A DNA stretch of 64,000 bases from CBDCKN01 sp965219035 (GCA_965219035.1 CBDCMR010000004.1:1302001-1366000), one strand, 5' to 3'. Numbered from the stretch's first letter, positions 16,544 through 24,922 are shown. Notes: generated by a model not told the origin, from the letters alone. Made by a program: numbers and translations.

Positions 16544-17680
16544 TCAGCTCCCGGCAGTTTCCTGGAAGAGCACCAACACGTGGTCAGGCTCGTCGTTCCA
16601 GTCCCGGATGAGCGAGGCGAACACACGACCCTGCCTGGAACCCCCCTCCTTGTCCCTCAGGGTTTGGGCCTCATCGTGCGGCTCGGCTGCGCCGGCGGCC
16701 AGTGCCTCCACGGAGGCGCGGGCCTTGGACTGGTCGTCGGCCTCCCAGAGCTCGGCATACTCCGTCTCGAGAAGCTCGTCCTTCTCGTATCCGGACACCC
16801 GGCAGAAGGCCCCGTTCACGTCCAGGATCACACCGGAGAGATCCACCAGGAGCATGCCGATTCCGCCGTGCTCGAAGATGGTCTGGAAGCGGGCCGCGTC
16901 CGCGTAGAACCCTCCAGCCCGCCACGCGTCGGAAACGTCCTCGACCGTTCCCTCGACGTAAACTACCTCTCCGTCCGGTCCACGCTGGATCCGCGCCGTA
17001 TTGCGCAGCCGGATCTGGCGACCGTCGACGCACCGGAGCTGCGTCTCGAAGCCTCGGACCATGCCGAACTGGTCTAGCCTGGACTTGAAGTGCTCCTGGT
17101 CGGCCGGATTCACGTAGAAGGTGGCGGAGTAGGTCTTCTCCAGAGTAGCCGGGTCCGGATAGCCGAGAATCCGCACCAGCGCCGGGTTCGCATCGAGGAA
17201 ACGGCCTTCGGGCGTGTACCGAAACACTCCGATGGGTAGGTGATCGAACATGCCGCGATTGCGCTCTTCGCTCTCCCGGAGGGCCTTCAGCGTCTCCAGA
17301 CGATCGAGAGCGTACCGGATGGACCGCTCCAGCTCCGCCGGGCCGATCTCTCCCTTCACCAGATAGTCCGCCGCTCCAGAGTGCATGGCCTCCATGTCCA
17401 CGGCGTGGCTGCCGCGTCCCGTAAGCATGATGACAGGAGCCTGGAGCTGGCGTCGCCCGGCTTCCCTCAAGAGGTCGAGGCCCGTGCGGTCCTCCAGGAA
17501 GTAGTCCACGATGTAGACGTCGTAATCGTCCTGGATCAGGGCGTCGCGGCCTTCCTCGAACGTCGCCACCCAGTCCAACTCGATCTTGGGCCGTTGAATC
17601 TGCTCCAGCATGGCACGCGTCACGGCGAAGTCGCCTTGGTCGTCGTCGACCAGAAGCGCGCGGATGGTCTCTCGGTTCAA
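16544..17680 (-). CDS. Response regulator with two PAS domains and no output domain
   Basis: Residues 1-125 form a receiver domain: acidic pocket VDDDQGD, phospho-acceptor Asp59 in YIVDYFLEDRTG, Thr in MLTGRG and Lys in DYLVKGE. A linker helix (ELERSIRYALDRLETLKALRES) leads into a first PAS (about 145-255, FRYTPEGRFLDANPALVRIL) with a PAC-like tail, and a second PAS (about 262-378, GIGMLLVDLSGVILDVNGAF). No histidine kinase, GGDEF, EAL or DNA-binding domain follows; the chain ends soon after the second PAS. It may act as a phospho-relay or sensor partner for a separate kinase. ATG 17680 begins directly before the receiver. Confidence 0.82.
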   Translation of the reverse strand: MNRETIRALLVDDDQGDFAVTRAMLEQIQRPKIELDWVATFEEGRDALIQDDYDVYIVDYFLEDRTGLDLLREAGRRQLQAPVIMLTGRGSHAVDMEAMHSGAADYLVKGEIGPAELERSIRYALDRLETLKALRESEERNRGMFDHLPIGVFRYTPEGRFLDANPALVRILGYPDPATLEKTYSATFYVNPADQEHFKSRLDQFGMVRGFETQLRCVDGRQIRLRNTARIQRGPDGEVVYVEGTVEDVSDAWRAGGFYADAARFQTIFEHGGIGMLLVDLSGVILDVNGAFCRVSGYEKDELLETEYAELWEADDQSKARASVEALAAGAAEPHDEAQTLRDKEGGSRQGRVFASLIRDWNDEPDHVLVLFQETAGS

Positions 17681-17763
17681 GAGCCCCTCTATCTGCGGAT
17701 GAAGTCGGGTGAGCGGATTCGGCGACGGGAGCTGAGCTCACTTTCCATGATATGCCGGGTGCC

Positions 17764-18135
17764 CTAGGTCTCGTCCAGCGGCTTCCTTCGAAGCGACTTT
17801 CGAGCAGAGCGCTGTCGCTTGGTCTGGAGGCGGCGTTCGTGGGCGCTTCGAGGGACTCGTGTGGGTATACGACGCTTCGGACGTCTTTGCGAGACCGCCA
17901 ACTTTCTGCGAAGTGCTCGCAGTGCGGCCTTCTTGTTCCCATGCTGGCTTCGGAGGCTCCGGCTGGTCGCGACCGTGCCGCTCGGTATGTGGGTGAGGCG
18001 CACGCCGCTGTCCGTCACGTTCTGGTGCTGCCCGCCCTTGCCCCCGGACCTGAACGTGTCGACCCGGCACTGGTCGAGGAGCTCGTCGTCCGACTCGGGA
18101 ATCGGAACCAGGCGATCCGAACGGTGTTCAGCCAT
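17764..18135 (-). CDS. Peptide chain release factor-like GGQ protein
   Basis: The 123-residue protein has the class I release-factor peptidyl-hydrolysis domain, VDTFRSGGKGGQHQN, with the GGQ loop at 34-36, and the following DSGVRLTHIPSGTVA strand. It lacks the codon-recognition domains of RF1 and RF2, and it ends in a very basic tail (RRLQTKRQRSARKSLRRK) as in ribosome-rescue factors of the ArfB type. The core is closer to RF2 (GGKGGQH) than to ArfB (GPGGQNV). ATG 18135 has AGGA seven bases upstream; the longer frame to 18276 is unlike the family. It is divergent from the permease gene. Confidence 0.72.
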   Translation of the reverse strand: MAEHRSDRLVPIPESDDELLDQCRVDTFRSGGKGGQHQNVTDSGVRLTHIPSGTVATSRSLRSQHGNKKAALRALRRKLAVSQRRPKRRIPTRVPRSAHERRLQTKRQRSARKSLRRKPLDET

Positions 18136-18242
18136 CAGCAAGTCCTTGGACGGCGCGCGCCCTGTTGCGATCTTTATCAGTATAGCGGTGGCCGGAGCAC
18201 GGACTGGCACGATCGCCCACGCTTTCTGACGCGAAACCTTAG

Positions 18243-19358
18243 ATGATCTTCGAGCGCACCGACACCCCGGGAGCACGCTTCCTCTTGATGGGAGCGTCCT
18301 TCGTCGTTGTGGTGGCCGGACTTAGGCTGGGCGCCAGCATGCTGCTCCCCTTCGCCCTGGCGCTCTTCCTGGCGGTCATGAGCATGCCCCTCATGTTCAG
18401 GCTCCAACTCCGTCGCGTTCCGGCGCCGCTGGCGGTTCTGCTGACGATGCTGGTCATCGGCGCGCTCTTCGGAGGGATTATCCTGCTCGGCACCCAGTCC
18501 GTGGCCGAGCTCCAGACACAGCTTCCGGGCTATCAGGAGCGGCTGCGCGTCCTGTACGAGTCGTGGGTGGATGGACTGAGCACCCGATTCGGCATCCCCC
18601 TAGACCAGTATCTCACGCTGAGCCTCATCGACCCCGGTGCCCTGATCGGCCTCTTCGGTCAGGCGGCGACACGGGTGGTCGGGTTCCTGGGGAACACCTT
18701 TGTGGTTCTTCTGATCATGGCGTTCATCCTCGCCGAGGCGACGGTATTCCCGTTCAAGTTCAGGGCGATCCTGGGGCCGCAGGCCGGTGACGGGCGCCGC
18801 ATGACCAAGGTGATCCGGGAAGTTCAGGAGTACCTCGGGATCAAGACGGTCGTGAGCCTCGCCACGGGCCTACTCATCGGCCTGCTGGCTTGGCTCCTCG
18901 GGCTGGATTTTCCCATCCTGTTGGGCCTCATCGGGTTCGTGATGAACTACATCCCCACCGTGGGATCGATCCTGGCCGCCATCCCTGCTCTCGTGCTGAG
19001 CCTCCTCCAGTTCGGATCCCTGGGCCACTTCCTTGCGGTGTCCATCGCCTACGGGGTGATCAACACGGTGTTCGGGAACATCATCGAGCCGAACCTCATG
19101 GGCCGGCGGCTGGGTCTCTCCACCCTTGTGGTGATCCTCTCGCTGTTGTTCTGGGCCTGGTTGTGGGGACCCGTTGGGGCGCTTTTGGCCGTTCCTCTCA
19201 CCATGGTGGTGAAGATCATGTTGGAGAACACGGAAGACCTCCGTTGGATAGCAATCCTCCTCGACAAGTCGCCACCGCAGGCCTTCGGAGCCATCGGTCC
19301 GCTCGCTCCCTCGAGCCCCGACAGCCCGGCGAGTCCGGGCGAAATGGGAGCAGCCTGA
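18243..19358 (+). CDS. AI-2E family (TqsA/PerM-like) membrane transporter
   Basis: The 371-residue integral membrane protein has about seven helices in the family arrangement: a pair at 15-50, one at 58-85, a soluble stretch with YQERLRVLYESWVDGLSTRF, then the C-terminal bundle containing GLDFPILLGLIGFVMNYIPTVGS and EPNLMGRRLGLSTLVVILSL. These last two motifs are typical of PF01594. Family members include TqsA, linked to autoinducer-2 export, but most have other or unknown substrates. The TGA overlaps the next ATG (TGATG), so the following gene is translationally coupled. Confidence 0.82.
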   Translation: MIFERTDTPGARFLLMGASFVVVVAGLRLGASMLLPFALALFLAVMSMPLMFRLQLRRVPAPLAVLLTMLVIGALFGGIILLGTQSVAELQTQLPGYQERLRVLYESWVDGLSTRFGIPLDQYLTLSLIDPGALIGLFGQAATRVVGFLGNTFVVLLIMAFILAEATVFPFKFRAILGPQAGDGRRMTKVIREVQEYLGIKTVVSLATGLLIGLLAWLLGLDFPILLGLIGFVMNYIPTVGSILAAIPALVLSLLQFGSLGHFLAVSIAYGVINTVFGNIIEPNLMGRRLGLSTLVVILSLLFWAWLWGPVGALLAVPLTMVVKIMLENTEDLRWIAILLDKSPPQAFGAIGPLAPSSPDSPASPGEMGAA

Positions 19359-19861
19359 TGCCCAGGGTCCCGTTCGAGACGCTCCCGGACGAGTCACGCC
19401 TCTGGGTCTTCGGTGTGGGCCGAGAGCTCGATGCGGCCGAAGAGGAGTCCTTCCTGGGCGCCGTGGACCGGTTTCTCGACACCTGGGTGGCGCACGGCAT
19501 GCCACTCCAGTGTAGCCGGGACTGGCGCCATGGCCGATTCCTGCTCGTGGCGGTGGACGAGGCGTCCGAGCCCCCTTCGGGATGCTCCATCGACGCCATG
19601 GTCGGCGTGCTCAAGGACCAGGAGAGGGTTCTGGGCGTCCCCATCGTCGACAGCTCGCCCGTCTGGTTCCTGCATGACGACGAGGTTCGGCGATCGTCGC
19701 GGCCGGACTTCAGGCGACTGGTCGAAGAGGGCGCGGTCGGCCCCGAGATCGTGGTGTTCGACAACACGGTCACGCGTCTCACCGAAGAGCGAGCAGGCCG
19801 CTGGGAGCGACCGGCCCACGAAAGCTGGCACCGGAGGGTCTTCTTCCGGGACCTCGATTAG
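19358..19861 (+). CDS. Conserved hypothetical protein (family often mislabelled ABC transporter ATPase)
   Basis: The 167-residue protein opens VPFETLPDESRLWVFGVGRE and includes VAVDEASEPPSGCSIDAMVG near 65-85 and SWHRRVFFRD at the C-terminus. This pattern matches a family conserved in Bacteroidota and relatives that databases call ABC transporter ATPase. No Walker A or signature motif is present, so that name is not supported. The function is unknown. ATG 19358 overlaps the permease stop. The stop TAG is followed by GGAGGCCTGCTGAAGA, a degenerate copy of the GAGGCCTG element end. Confidence 0.65.
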   Translation: MPRVPFETLPDESRLWVFGVGRELDAAEEESFLGAVDRFLDTWVAHGMPLQCSRDWRHGRFLLVAVDEASEPPSGCSIDAMVGVLKDQERVLGVPIVDSSPVWFLHDDEVRRSSRPDFRRLVEEGAVGPEIVVFDNTVTRLTEERAGRWERPAHESWHRRVFFRDLD

Positions 19862-19920
19862 GAGGCCTGCTGAAGACGTAGAGCGGGTTTAGAGGGCCAC
19901 CAAGGACACTAGGGGCACGG

Positions 19921-19948
19921 AAAAAACGCCCCGGCCAGTGCCGAGGCG
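19921..19948 (-). terminator. Rho-independent terminator of the cold-shock gene
   Basis: On the minus strand CGCCTCGGC pairs with GCCGGGGCG (nine pairs, one G-U) around a short loop and is followed by TTTTTT at 19926-19921. It lies 46 bp after the cold-shock stop codon. It is the clearest intrinsic terminator in the window. Confidence 0.85.
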
Positions 19949-19993
19949 CTCTCCAGATCCGATGGACCGCTGAGCGGCGCTAGGAAAATCGGG

Positions 19994-20200
19994 CTAAGCG
20001 ATCCTTGTCACATTCTCGGCGGCGGGACCCTTGGGACCCTCTCCCATCTGGAATTCTACGCGGTCACCCTCGGAGAGGCTCTTGAATCCTTCCCCCTGGA
20101 TCACGGAGTAGTGTACGAAACAATCGCGATCACCCTCGTCCGGGGTTATGAATCCGAACCCCTTACTGTCGTTGAACCACTTAATGGTCCCCTGGGCCAT
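19994..20200 (-). CDS. csp: Cold-shock domain protein (CspA family)
   Basis: The protein of 68 residues is a single cold-shock domain, a five-stranded barrel that binds single-stranded RNA or DNA. Both RNA-binding motifs are visible: RNP1 as KGFGFI at 14-19 and RNP2 as FVHYS near 31-35. Such proteins melt RNA structure and act at low temperature or as general RNA chaperones. ATG 20200 gives the usual MAQGTIKWF start and has GGGAG seven bases upstream; an upstream start at 20218 would add six residues foreign to the family. The gene stands alone with its own terminator. Confidence 0.95.
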   Translation of the reverse strand: MAQGTIKWFNDSKGFGFITPDEGDRDCFVHYSVIQGEGFKSLSEGDRVEFQMGEGPKGPAAENVTRIA

Positions 20201-20303
20201 GCACCAACTCCCTGTCAATCGTTCGCCGGGCGACGCACCTTACGAGCGCCCCTTTTGTCCTCCTACCAGGACGGCGCCACTCTACCGGGTTTCCATGTGT
20301 TGG

Positions 20304-21389
20304 TCAAGTTCTCCGAGTGGGGAGGTCATGACCTCCACCCCGGGCGGTGGCTTGCACCTGGTACTGGTGACGGAGAAAGCCGGAGGTCTCTCGCTCAGCC
20401 CAGAAGGATGGACTCCATGGCACCGCCCCCTCGACGAACCCGACGTGCCCACCTCTATCGGTGACCACGAGCGTCAGGTGCGGGTTGGTTGCGATGATCG
20501 CCCGGGGGATCGCCGAGGAAGGGAGGAACGGGTCGTTGAGGGAGTGAAGGAGGAGGGTCGGGGTCTGAATCCTGGAAACGAACCGCCTCGAGCTGCAGAG
20601 CTCATAGTAGTCCTCGGCTCCGGAGAAGCCGTGGAGGGGGGCGGTCACCGCGTCGTCGAATGCTCGCATTGTCGCCCTGTCACTCACGGCGCTCAGGTCG
20701 AGCAGGTTCTCCAGCAACGCCCTTTTTGCACGCACCTTTCTCATGAGAGAGCGGACGAAGTAGCGTGTATAGAAGCGAGCCATGACGCCCTGCGAGAGAG
20801 CCGTGGCACCTGCCGAGAGGTCGTAGGGAACGGAGATCGCGACGGCGGCCGAGATGGCAAGACTGTCGCGGTCGGTCTGCTCTCCGAGGAACTTGAGAAG
20901 GACATTTCCTCCTAGGGAAAAACCCACCGCCATGAGCGGTCGTTCGGGGAACCGGTCCCGGAGGAGCCGGACCACCAGGGCCACGTCCTCCGTCTCCCCG
21001 GAGTGGTAGAACCGGGGGGCCCGGTTCATCTCTCCGGAGCAGCCCCGGAAGTTGAGACCCACGGCCCGCATGCCCCGGTCGGCCAGGGCCACGAACATCT
21101 GGACGACGTACCCCCTACGCGTGTGTCCCTCGAGGCCATGAAGCACGAGGACCACAGGCGCCGCAGGATCGGTCTCGGGCATCCAGGCCAGATCCAGGAA
21201 GTCGCCATCCGGGGTGTCGATCCGCTCGGCCGTCACACCGAGCTGCGGCTTTGCGCGCAGCAGCTTCCCTGCAAGGGTTTGGGTATGGGCGCCGGGAAGC
21301 CACCACGGTGAGTGAAACGGAGTGGCGATCCAGGTCTCCTGCGTGGGCCAGTCCGTGCTCAAGGGGCTCCGTCGTCGGCCCGCGCCCAT
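20304..21389 (-). CDS. Alpha/beta hydrolase, YheT family
   Basis: The protein of about 361 residues is a YheT-type hydrolase (PF00561). The catalytic triad can be placed: Ser in VGFSLGGN, Asp in SLNDPFLPS, and His in RGGHVGFVEG. The oxyanion strand VLVLHGLEGHTRRGY and the N-terminal WWLPGAHTQTLAGKLL are family marks. Substrates are not firmly known; esters or acyl compounds are likely. ATG 21389 overlaps the upstream tag gene by 31 bp. A TTG at 21362 gives a TTGA overlap and is an equally good start, since GGAG lies four bases ahead. The two genes form an operon. Confidence 0.82.
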   Translation of the reverse strand: MGAGRRRSPLSTDWPTQETWIATPFHSPWWLPGAHTQTLAGKLLRAKPQLGVTAERIDTPDGDFLDLAWMPETDPAAPVVLVLHGLEGHTRRGYVVQMFVALADRGMRAVGLNFRGCSGEMNRAPRFYHSGETEDVALVVRLLRDRFPERPLMAVGFSLGGNVLLKFLGEQTDRDSLAISAAVAISVPYDLSAGATALSQGVMARFYTRYFVRSLMRKVRAKRALLENLLDLSAVSDRATMRAFDDAVTAPLHGFSGAEDYYELCSSRRFVSRIQTPTLLLHSLNDPFLPSSAIPRAIIATNPHLTLVVTDRGGHVGFVEGAVPWSPSFWAERETSGFLRHQYQVQATARGGGHDLPTRRT

Positions 21390-21931
21390 GGTGGATCGAG
21401 GTGGAGGATCCGGGCGTAGACAGGACAGTTGGGGTCGTGGGCACCCGGCAGGTAGCCGATGCTCGTCAGGAACTCGCCAGTGATCTCGCCGCCGGTGAAG
21501 CGGAAGGACTTCTTGAACAGGCGGACCCAATCGGCCTTCGGTCGGGGATGGTGGCTCTCCAACCACCGGGCGAATGAGGCGTGCGACTCACGGATCTCGA
21601 GGATACGTCCGGCGTTGTGGATGGCGGCGTCGACCTTGAGACGATTCCGGATGATCCCGGGGTCGGCCAGGAGTCGGGTGCGGTCGGCATCCCCGTAGCT
21701 GGCGACTCGGTCTAAGTCGAAGCCGTCGTACGCCTGCCGGAAGGTCTCCTTCTTCTTCAGGATCGTCAGCCACGAAAGCCCGGCTTGGTTCATCTCCAGG
21801 ACGAGTCGCTCGAAGAGGAGGTGGTCGTCGGTGACGGGGAAACCGTACTCCTCATCGTGGTACGGTCCGTGGAATGGATGGCCCTCGGCGGCGGCGCAGT
21901 AGCCCTGCGGCGCGGGTGTGGACTCGGTCAT
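21359..21931 (-). CDS. tag: DNA-3-methyladenine glycosylase I
   Basis: The enzyme removes 3-methyladenine from alkylated DNA, the first step of base-excision repair. The 190-residue protein has the Tag fold: YHDEEYGFPVTDDHLLFERL near 24-43 with the catalytic Glu region, LEMNQAGLSWLTILKK, then IIRNRLKVDAAIHNA. The zinc ligands are visible as Cys12 in GYCAAAEGH and His/Cys in GAHDPNCPV at the C-terminus. Length is the same as E. coli Tag. It is followed by a YheT-type hydrolase with overlapping ends. Confidence 0.93.
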   Translation of the reverse strand: MTESTPAPQGYCAAAEGHPFHGPYHDEEYGFPVTDDHLLFERLVLEMNQAGLSWLTILKKKETFRQAYDGFDLDRVASYGDADRTRLLADPGIIRNRLKVDAAIHNAGRILEIRESHASFARWLESHHPRPKADWVRLFKKSFRFTGGEITGEFLTSIGYLPGAHDPNCPVYARILHLDPPWARADDGAP

Positions 21932-22102
21932 CTCGGGAATGTAACGGGGGTGATCCAGAAGTGGGACGCCGATCCCGTATCACACCATCGCAACCCAATG
22001 GCCGTTCGCGGCGTCACACTAATTAAGGGACGGGACGGGCGGGGCCCCACTCGGCCATGCTCGTCCAGGGATCCTGCGAAGAAGAAGAGGAGAAAGGGAC
22101 GA

Positions 22103-22357
22103 ATGTCGATGTCCAGTCATGACCAGGGCCCTCGGGGCCCGCGGCAAAAGGGCGAGGATCAGACCCACTCCGGGCCCGAGCGCAGAGGTATGTACCCGGA
22201 GGACGACGCGGCGTAGCGCAAGCGGGCACCGCTCGAAGCGTGGTTGCAAGGAGTCCCAACGCCGAGCCCACGGATGCACCGTGCCCTCGACTGGCCGAGA
22301 CACTTCTGGGACACGACACCAGGTATCCTCCCTCGCCCCACTTACTCGGACAGGCTC
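22103..22357. other. Mostly non-coding stretch between tag and dcd
   Basis: The 426 bp between tag and dcd hold no recognised gene. A 37-codon frame at 22103-22216 has a good Shine-Dalgarno (GGAGAAAGGG) but a low-complexity product, and its stop is provided by the repeat element that begins near 22200. I see no family in it. The rest of 21932-22200 shows no repeat or RNA structure that I can support. Confidence 0.4.
22200..22320 (+). mobile_element. Right-half copy of GTGT-type element
   Basis: From GGACGACGCGGCGTAGCGCA onward the sequence matches the right half of the 58290-58473 copy: AGCGGGCACCG, a hairpin around CGAAGCG, GAGTCCCAACGCCGAGCCC, GGATGCACCGTGCCCTCGAC and TGGCCGAGACACTT. It ends CTGGGACACGACACC, closer to the right end at 54712 than to the copy at 28166. 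The left half is not recognisable. Confidence 0.65.
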
Positions 22358-22912
22358 CTAGAGCTTGGGCAGGGTCACCCCGACCTGATCCTGGTACTTC
22401 CCGTTCCGATCGACGTAGGCCACGCTCGGCTCCTCATCGCCCTCGAAGAAGAGGAGCTGAGCGATGCCCTCTCCTCCGTAGATCTTCGCGGGGAGCGGCG
22501 TGGTGTTCGAGATCTCCAGGGTGAGATATCCACACCAGGTGGGCTCCAACGGGGTCACGTTCACGATAATGCCGCACCGGGCGTAGGTGCTCTTTCCCAC
22601 GCACACCACCAGGACGTCCCGGGGAATCCGGAGGTATTCCTCGGTGCGTGCCAGCGCGAACGAGTTGGGCGGGATGATGCACTCTTTCTCGTTCACGTCC
22701 ACGAAGGAGCGGTCGTCGAAGTGCTTGGGATCGACGATCACGTTGTGAACGTTCGTGAAGACCTTGAACTCCGAGGCGACGCGGATGTCGTAGCCGTATG
22801 AGGAAAGCCCGAAAGAGATGTTGCCATCCTTTACCTGGTTGGCCTCGAAGGGCTCGATCATCCCGTGCTCCTCGGCCATCCTGCGGATCCAGTTGTCGCT
22901 CTTGATTGGCAT
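22358..22912 (-). CDS. dcd: dCTP deaminase
   Basis: The enzyme deaminates dCTP to dUTP and feeds thymidylate synthesis. The 184-residue protein has the family motifs in order: INPxx-type SFGLSSYGYDIR near 33-44, GKSTYARCGI near 110-119, and the catalytic Glu in VTPLEPTWCGYLTLEISN. The C-terminal GEGIAQLLFFEGDEEPSVAY is also typical. It starts with MPIKSDNWIRRMA. The sequence resembles monofunctional Dcd; I cannot exclude the bifunctional dCTP deaminase/dUTPase form from sequence alone. It is divergent from nuoA across a 239-bp spacer. Confidence 0.94.
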   Translation of the reverse strand: MPIKSDNWIRRMAEEHGMIEPFEANQVKDGNISFGLSSYGYDIRVASEFKVFTNVHNVIVDPKHFDDRSFVDVNEKECIIPPNSFALARTEEYLRIPRDVLVVCVGKSTYARCGIIVNVTPLEPTWCGYLTLEISNTTPLPAKIYGGEGIAQLLFFEGDEEPSVAYVDRNGKYQDQVGVTLPKL

Positions 22913-23072
22913 GTCGGCGTGGCTCGGAGGGTTTCGAGTAAGACTCGGCTCTTACGCGAGAACAAGGCCTCGGAAAGCGGGAACGGACCCCTCTTCCCAG
23001 GGTACCGGGCGCTCAAAATACGACCGCTAGGGATGGTACTGCAAACGGGCCCCCAGGGGCCCCGGACGCGGC

Positions 23073-23101
23073 TTGACACTTCTTCGAGCCTCGGAATACC
23101 T
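23073..23101 (+). promoter_or_regulatory. Possible sigma-70 promoter of the nuo operon
   Basis: TTGACA at 23073-23078 matches the -35 consensus exactly. About 17 bases later lies ATACCT, a weak -10. It is 51 bp upstream of nuoA. The -10 is poor, so this is only a candidate. Confidence 0.35.
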
Positions 23102-23151
23102 TTTGTCGTCCAACAAGTGAACGATTTCACAAGCCACCTCAAAAGGCTGCC

Positions 23152-23508
23152 ATGTCGGGATCATACATCCCGCTGTTGATCCTCTTCGGCGTGTCGGTCA
23201 TCAACGCGCTCGGAATGGGCATTGCCTCTCACGTTCTCAACCCGAGGCGACCCACTCCACACAAGGAGATGCCCTACGAGTCGGGTATGATTCCGCTTGG
23301 CGACACCCGGGTGCGCTTTTCCGTCAAGTTCTACCTGGTGGCCATCAGCTTCATCGTCTTCGACCTGGAGACCATTTTTCTCATTCCCTGGGCGGTGGAG
23401 ATGCGGGAGCTCGGCTGGGGGGCATTCGTAGCGGTGAGCATGTTCGTGGCCGTACTGGCCGTGGGGCTTCTCTACGAGTGGAAGAAGGGAGGACTCGAAT
23501 GGAACTGA
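23152..23508 (+). CDS. nuoA: NADH-quinone oxidoreductase subunit A
   Basis: This is a small membrane subunit of complex I (118 residues) at the junction of the peripheral and membrane arms. Three hydrophobic helices are visible at about 5-27, 62-82 and 90-112. The loop between the first two has PYESGMIPLGDTRVRFSVKF, which contains the conserved Glu-Ser-Gly and matches the NuoA/ND3 signature. It is the first gene of a 14-gene operon in canonical order. The 3' end overlaps nuoB by 10 bp. Confidence 0.95.
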   Translation: MSGSYIPLLILFGVSVINALGMGIASHVLNPRRPTPHKEMPYESGMIPLGDTRVRFSVKFYLVAISFIVFDLETIFLIPWAVEMRELGWGAFVAVSMFVAVLAVGLLYEWKKGGLEWN

Positions 23509-24218
23509 ACGAGGGCGATATGGGCGGCACGCCGAGCGTGGCGGACGCCCAGGCGATGGGTCACACGGGTGGCCATAGGGGGGGGCTCATGGGTGCCGGC
23601 GGCCCTACGTTCCTCACCACAAAGGTCGACTTCGTCGTGAATTGGGCCCGCAGGAACTCCCTGTGGCCCATGCCCTTCGGAACGGCTTGTTGTGCCATCG
23701 AGATGATGGCTTCCGCCGCCTCCAACTTCGACCTGGCCCGCTTCGGCATGGAGCGCATGGCGTTCAGCCCGCGCCAGGCCGACGTTCTCATCTGCGCCGG
23801 CCGGGTTCCGTACAAGCTCGCACCCGTGCTCCGGCGGATCTACGACCAGATGACGCAGCCCAAGTGGGTCGTCTCAATGGGGGCCTGCGCCAGCTCGGGC
23901 GGCGTGTTCGACGTCTACTCGATGGTGCAGGGGATCGACACCATCGTTCCCGTCGACGTCTACGTGCCCGGATGTCCTCCCCGTCCCGAGGGCCTCATCT
24001 ACGGCCTCATGATGATCCAGGAGAAGATCCGAGGAGAGACTCTCGCGGAGCATCACAATCTGAGGGCGGAGGATCCTGATCGGGTCGGACTCCCAGAGGT
24101 GAGCGACGAAGACGTCGCGGCCCTGGCGGGTCCGTTCGGAAACTCCACCCAGCAGGAGCGCCTCGCCGGCCTGGCCCAGACCAAGCGTCCGGACCGGTCC
24201 GAGGATCTGCTTCCGTAG
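23499..24218 (+). CDS. nuoB: NADH-quinone oxidoreductase subunit B
   Basis: NuoB binds cluster N2, the last [4Fe-4S] centre before quinone. Ligand cysteines are seen in FGTACCAIEMMA (two), MGACASSGGVF and VPGCPPRPEG. ATG 23499 overlaps nuoA, has GGAGG six bases upstream and gives 239 residues. The first 40 residues, Gly-rich with several His, and about 45 acidic residues after the conserved core (EDVAALAGPFGNSTQQERLA) are extensions relative to compact NuoB proteins of 160-220 residues. Confidence 0.95.
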   Translation: MELNEGDMGGTPSVADAQAMGHTGGHRGGLMGAGGPTFLTTKVDFVVNWARRNSLWPMPFGTACCAIEMMASAASNFDLARFGMERMAFSPRQADVLICAGRVPYKLAPVLRRIYDQMTQPKWVVSMGACASSGGVFDVYSMVQGIDTIVPVDVYVPGCPPRPEGLIYGLMMIQEKIRGETLAEHHNLRAEDPDRVGLPEVSDEDVAALAGPFGNSTQQERLAGLAQTKRPDRSEDLLP

Positions 24219-24229
24219 GCGGGCTGGGC

Positions 24230-24922
24230 ATGTCAGAAGACAACGGCCCCACGTTCGACGTGGTGGACGAGGGACCGGAGGCTTCCGATAGTCCCGTCGA
24301 GACTCCACGGGGCACGGCCGATCAGGCCCTGGAGCACCCCTCCGTCACCGCTTTGAAGGACCGGTTCGGCGAAGCCGTGCTTCACCACGAAGTGCAGGCG
24401 GGTGACCAGCACGTCGTTTTCATCGAGCCCACGCGAAACGCCGAGATTCTGGGCTGGCTGAAGGACGATGCGGACCACGATTACGATCTGCTCGTGGATG
24501 TCACCGCCGTCGACTACGGTGAAGGACGACCCATACAGGTGGTCTACCAGCTCTGGTCCGTGACTCATCGACGGGCACTCAGGGTCAAGTGCGAGCTGGA
24601 GCTCGAGACCCTGGTCATCGAGACGGTGGCGTCGCTCTGGCACTCGGCCGATTGGCTCGAGCGAGAGGTCTACGACCTGTTCGGCGTGGACTTCACGGGA
24701 CACCCCGACCTTCGACGGATCATGATGCCGCAGAACTATGCCGAGGGGCATCCCCTCCGGAAGGACTTCCCGCTCCGGGGGCGCTTCTCGCGGGCCGAGC
24801 AGACGAAGCGTGCCCTCTCCCAGGACTACCACGACTACTACACGGAGGAAGTGCTGGAGATGGGCGGCCCCCCGGGCCTCCTTCCGCCGGAGCCGGGTGC
24901 AGACATGGAGGACGCTCCGTGA
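24230..24922 (+). CDS. nuoC: NADH-quinone oxidoreductase subunit C
   Basis: NuoC is a soluble subunit of the connecting fragment near the quinone site. The 230-residue protein has the 30-kDa subunit pattern: DLLVDVTAVDYGEG near 82-95, SLWHSADWLEREVYDLFGVDF near 133-153 and the signature HPDLRRIMMPQNYAEGHPLR near 156-175 followed by KDFPLRG. The first 35 residues are an acidic extension. It is separate from nuoD, not fused as in E. coli. Its TGA overlaps the GTG of nuoD. Confidence 0.95.
   Translation: MSEDNGPTFDVVDEGPEASDSPVETPRGTADQALEHPSVTALKDRFGEAVLHHEVQAGDQHVVFIEPTRNAEILGWLKDDADHDYDLLVDVTAVDYGEGRPIQVVYQLWSVTHRRALRVKCELELETLVIETVASLWHSADWLEREVYDLFGVDFTGHPDLRRIMMPQNYAEGHPLRKDFPLRGRFSRAEQTKRALSQDYHDYYTEEVLEMGGPPGLLPPEPGADMEDAP

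Noticed and set aside
21932..22200. A gene between tag and dcd
   Set aside because: Frames on both strands are low in complexity and none has a family motif.
24589..24918. Upstream extension of nuoD
   Set aside because: The added sequence lies wholly inside nuoC in another frame; the GTG at 24919 fits the family start.
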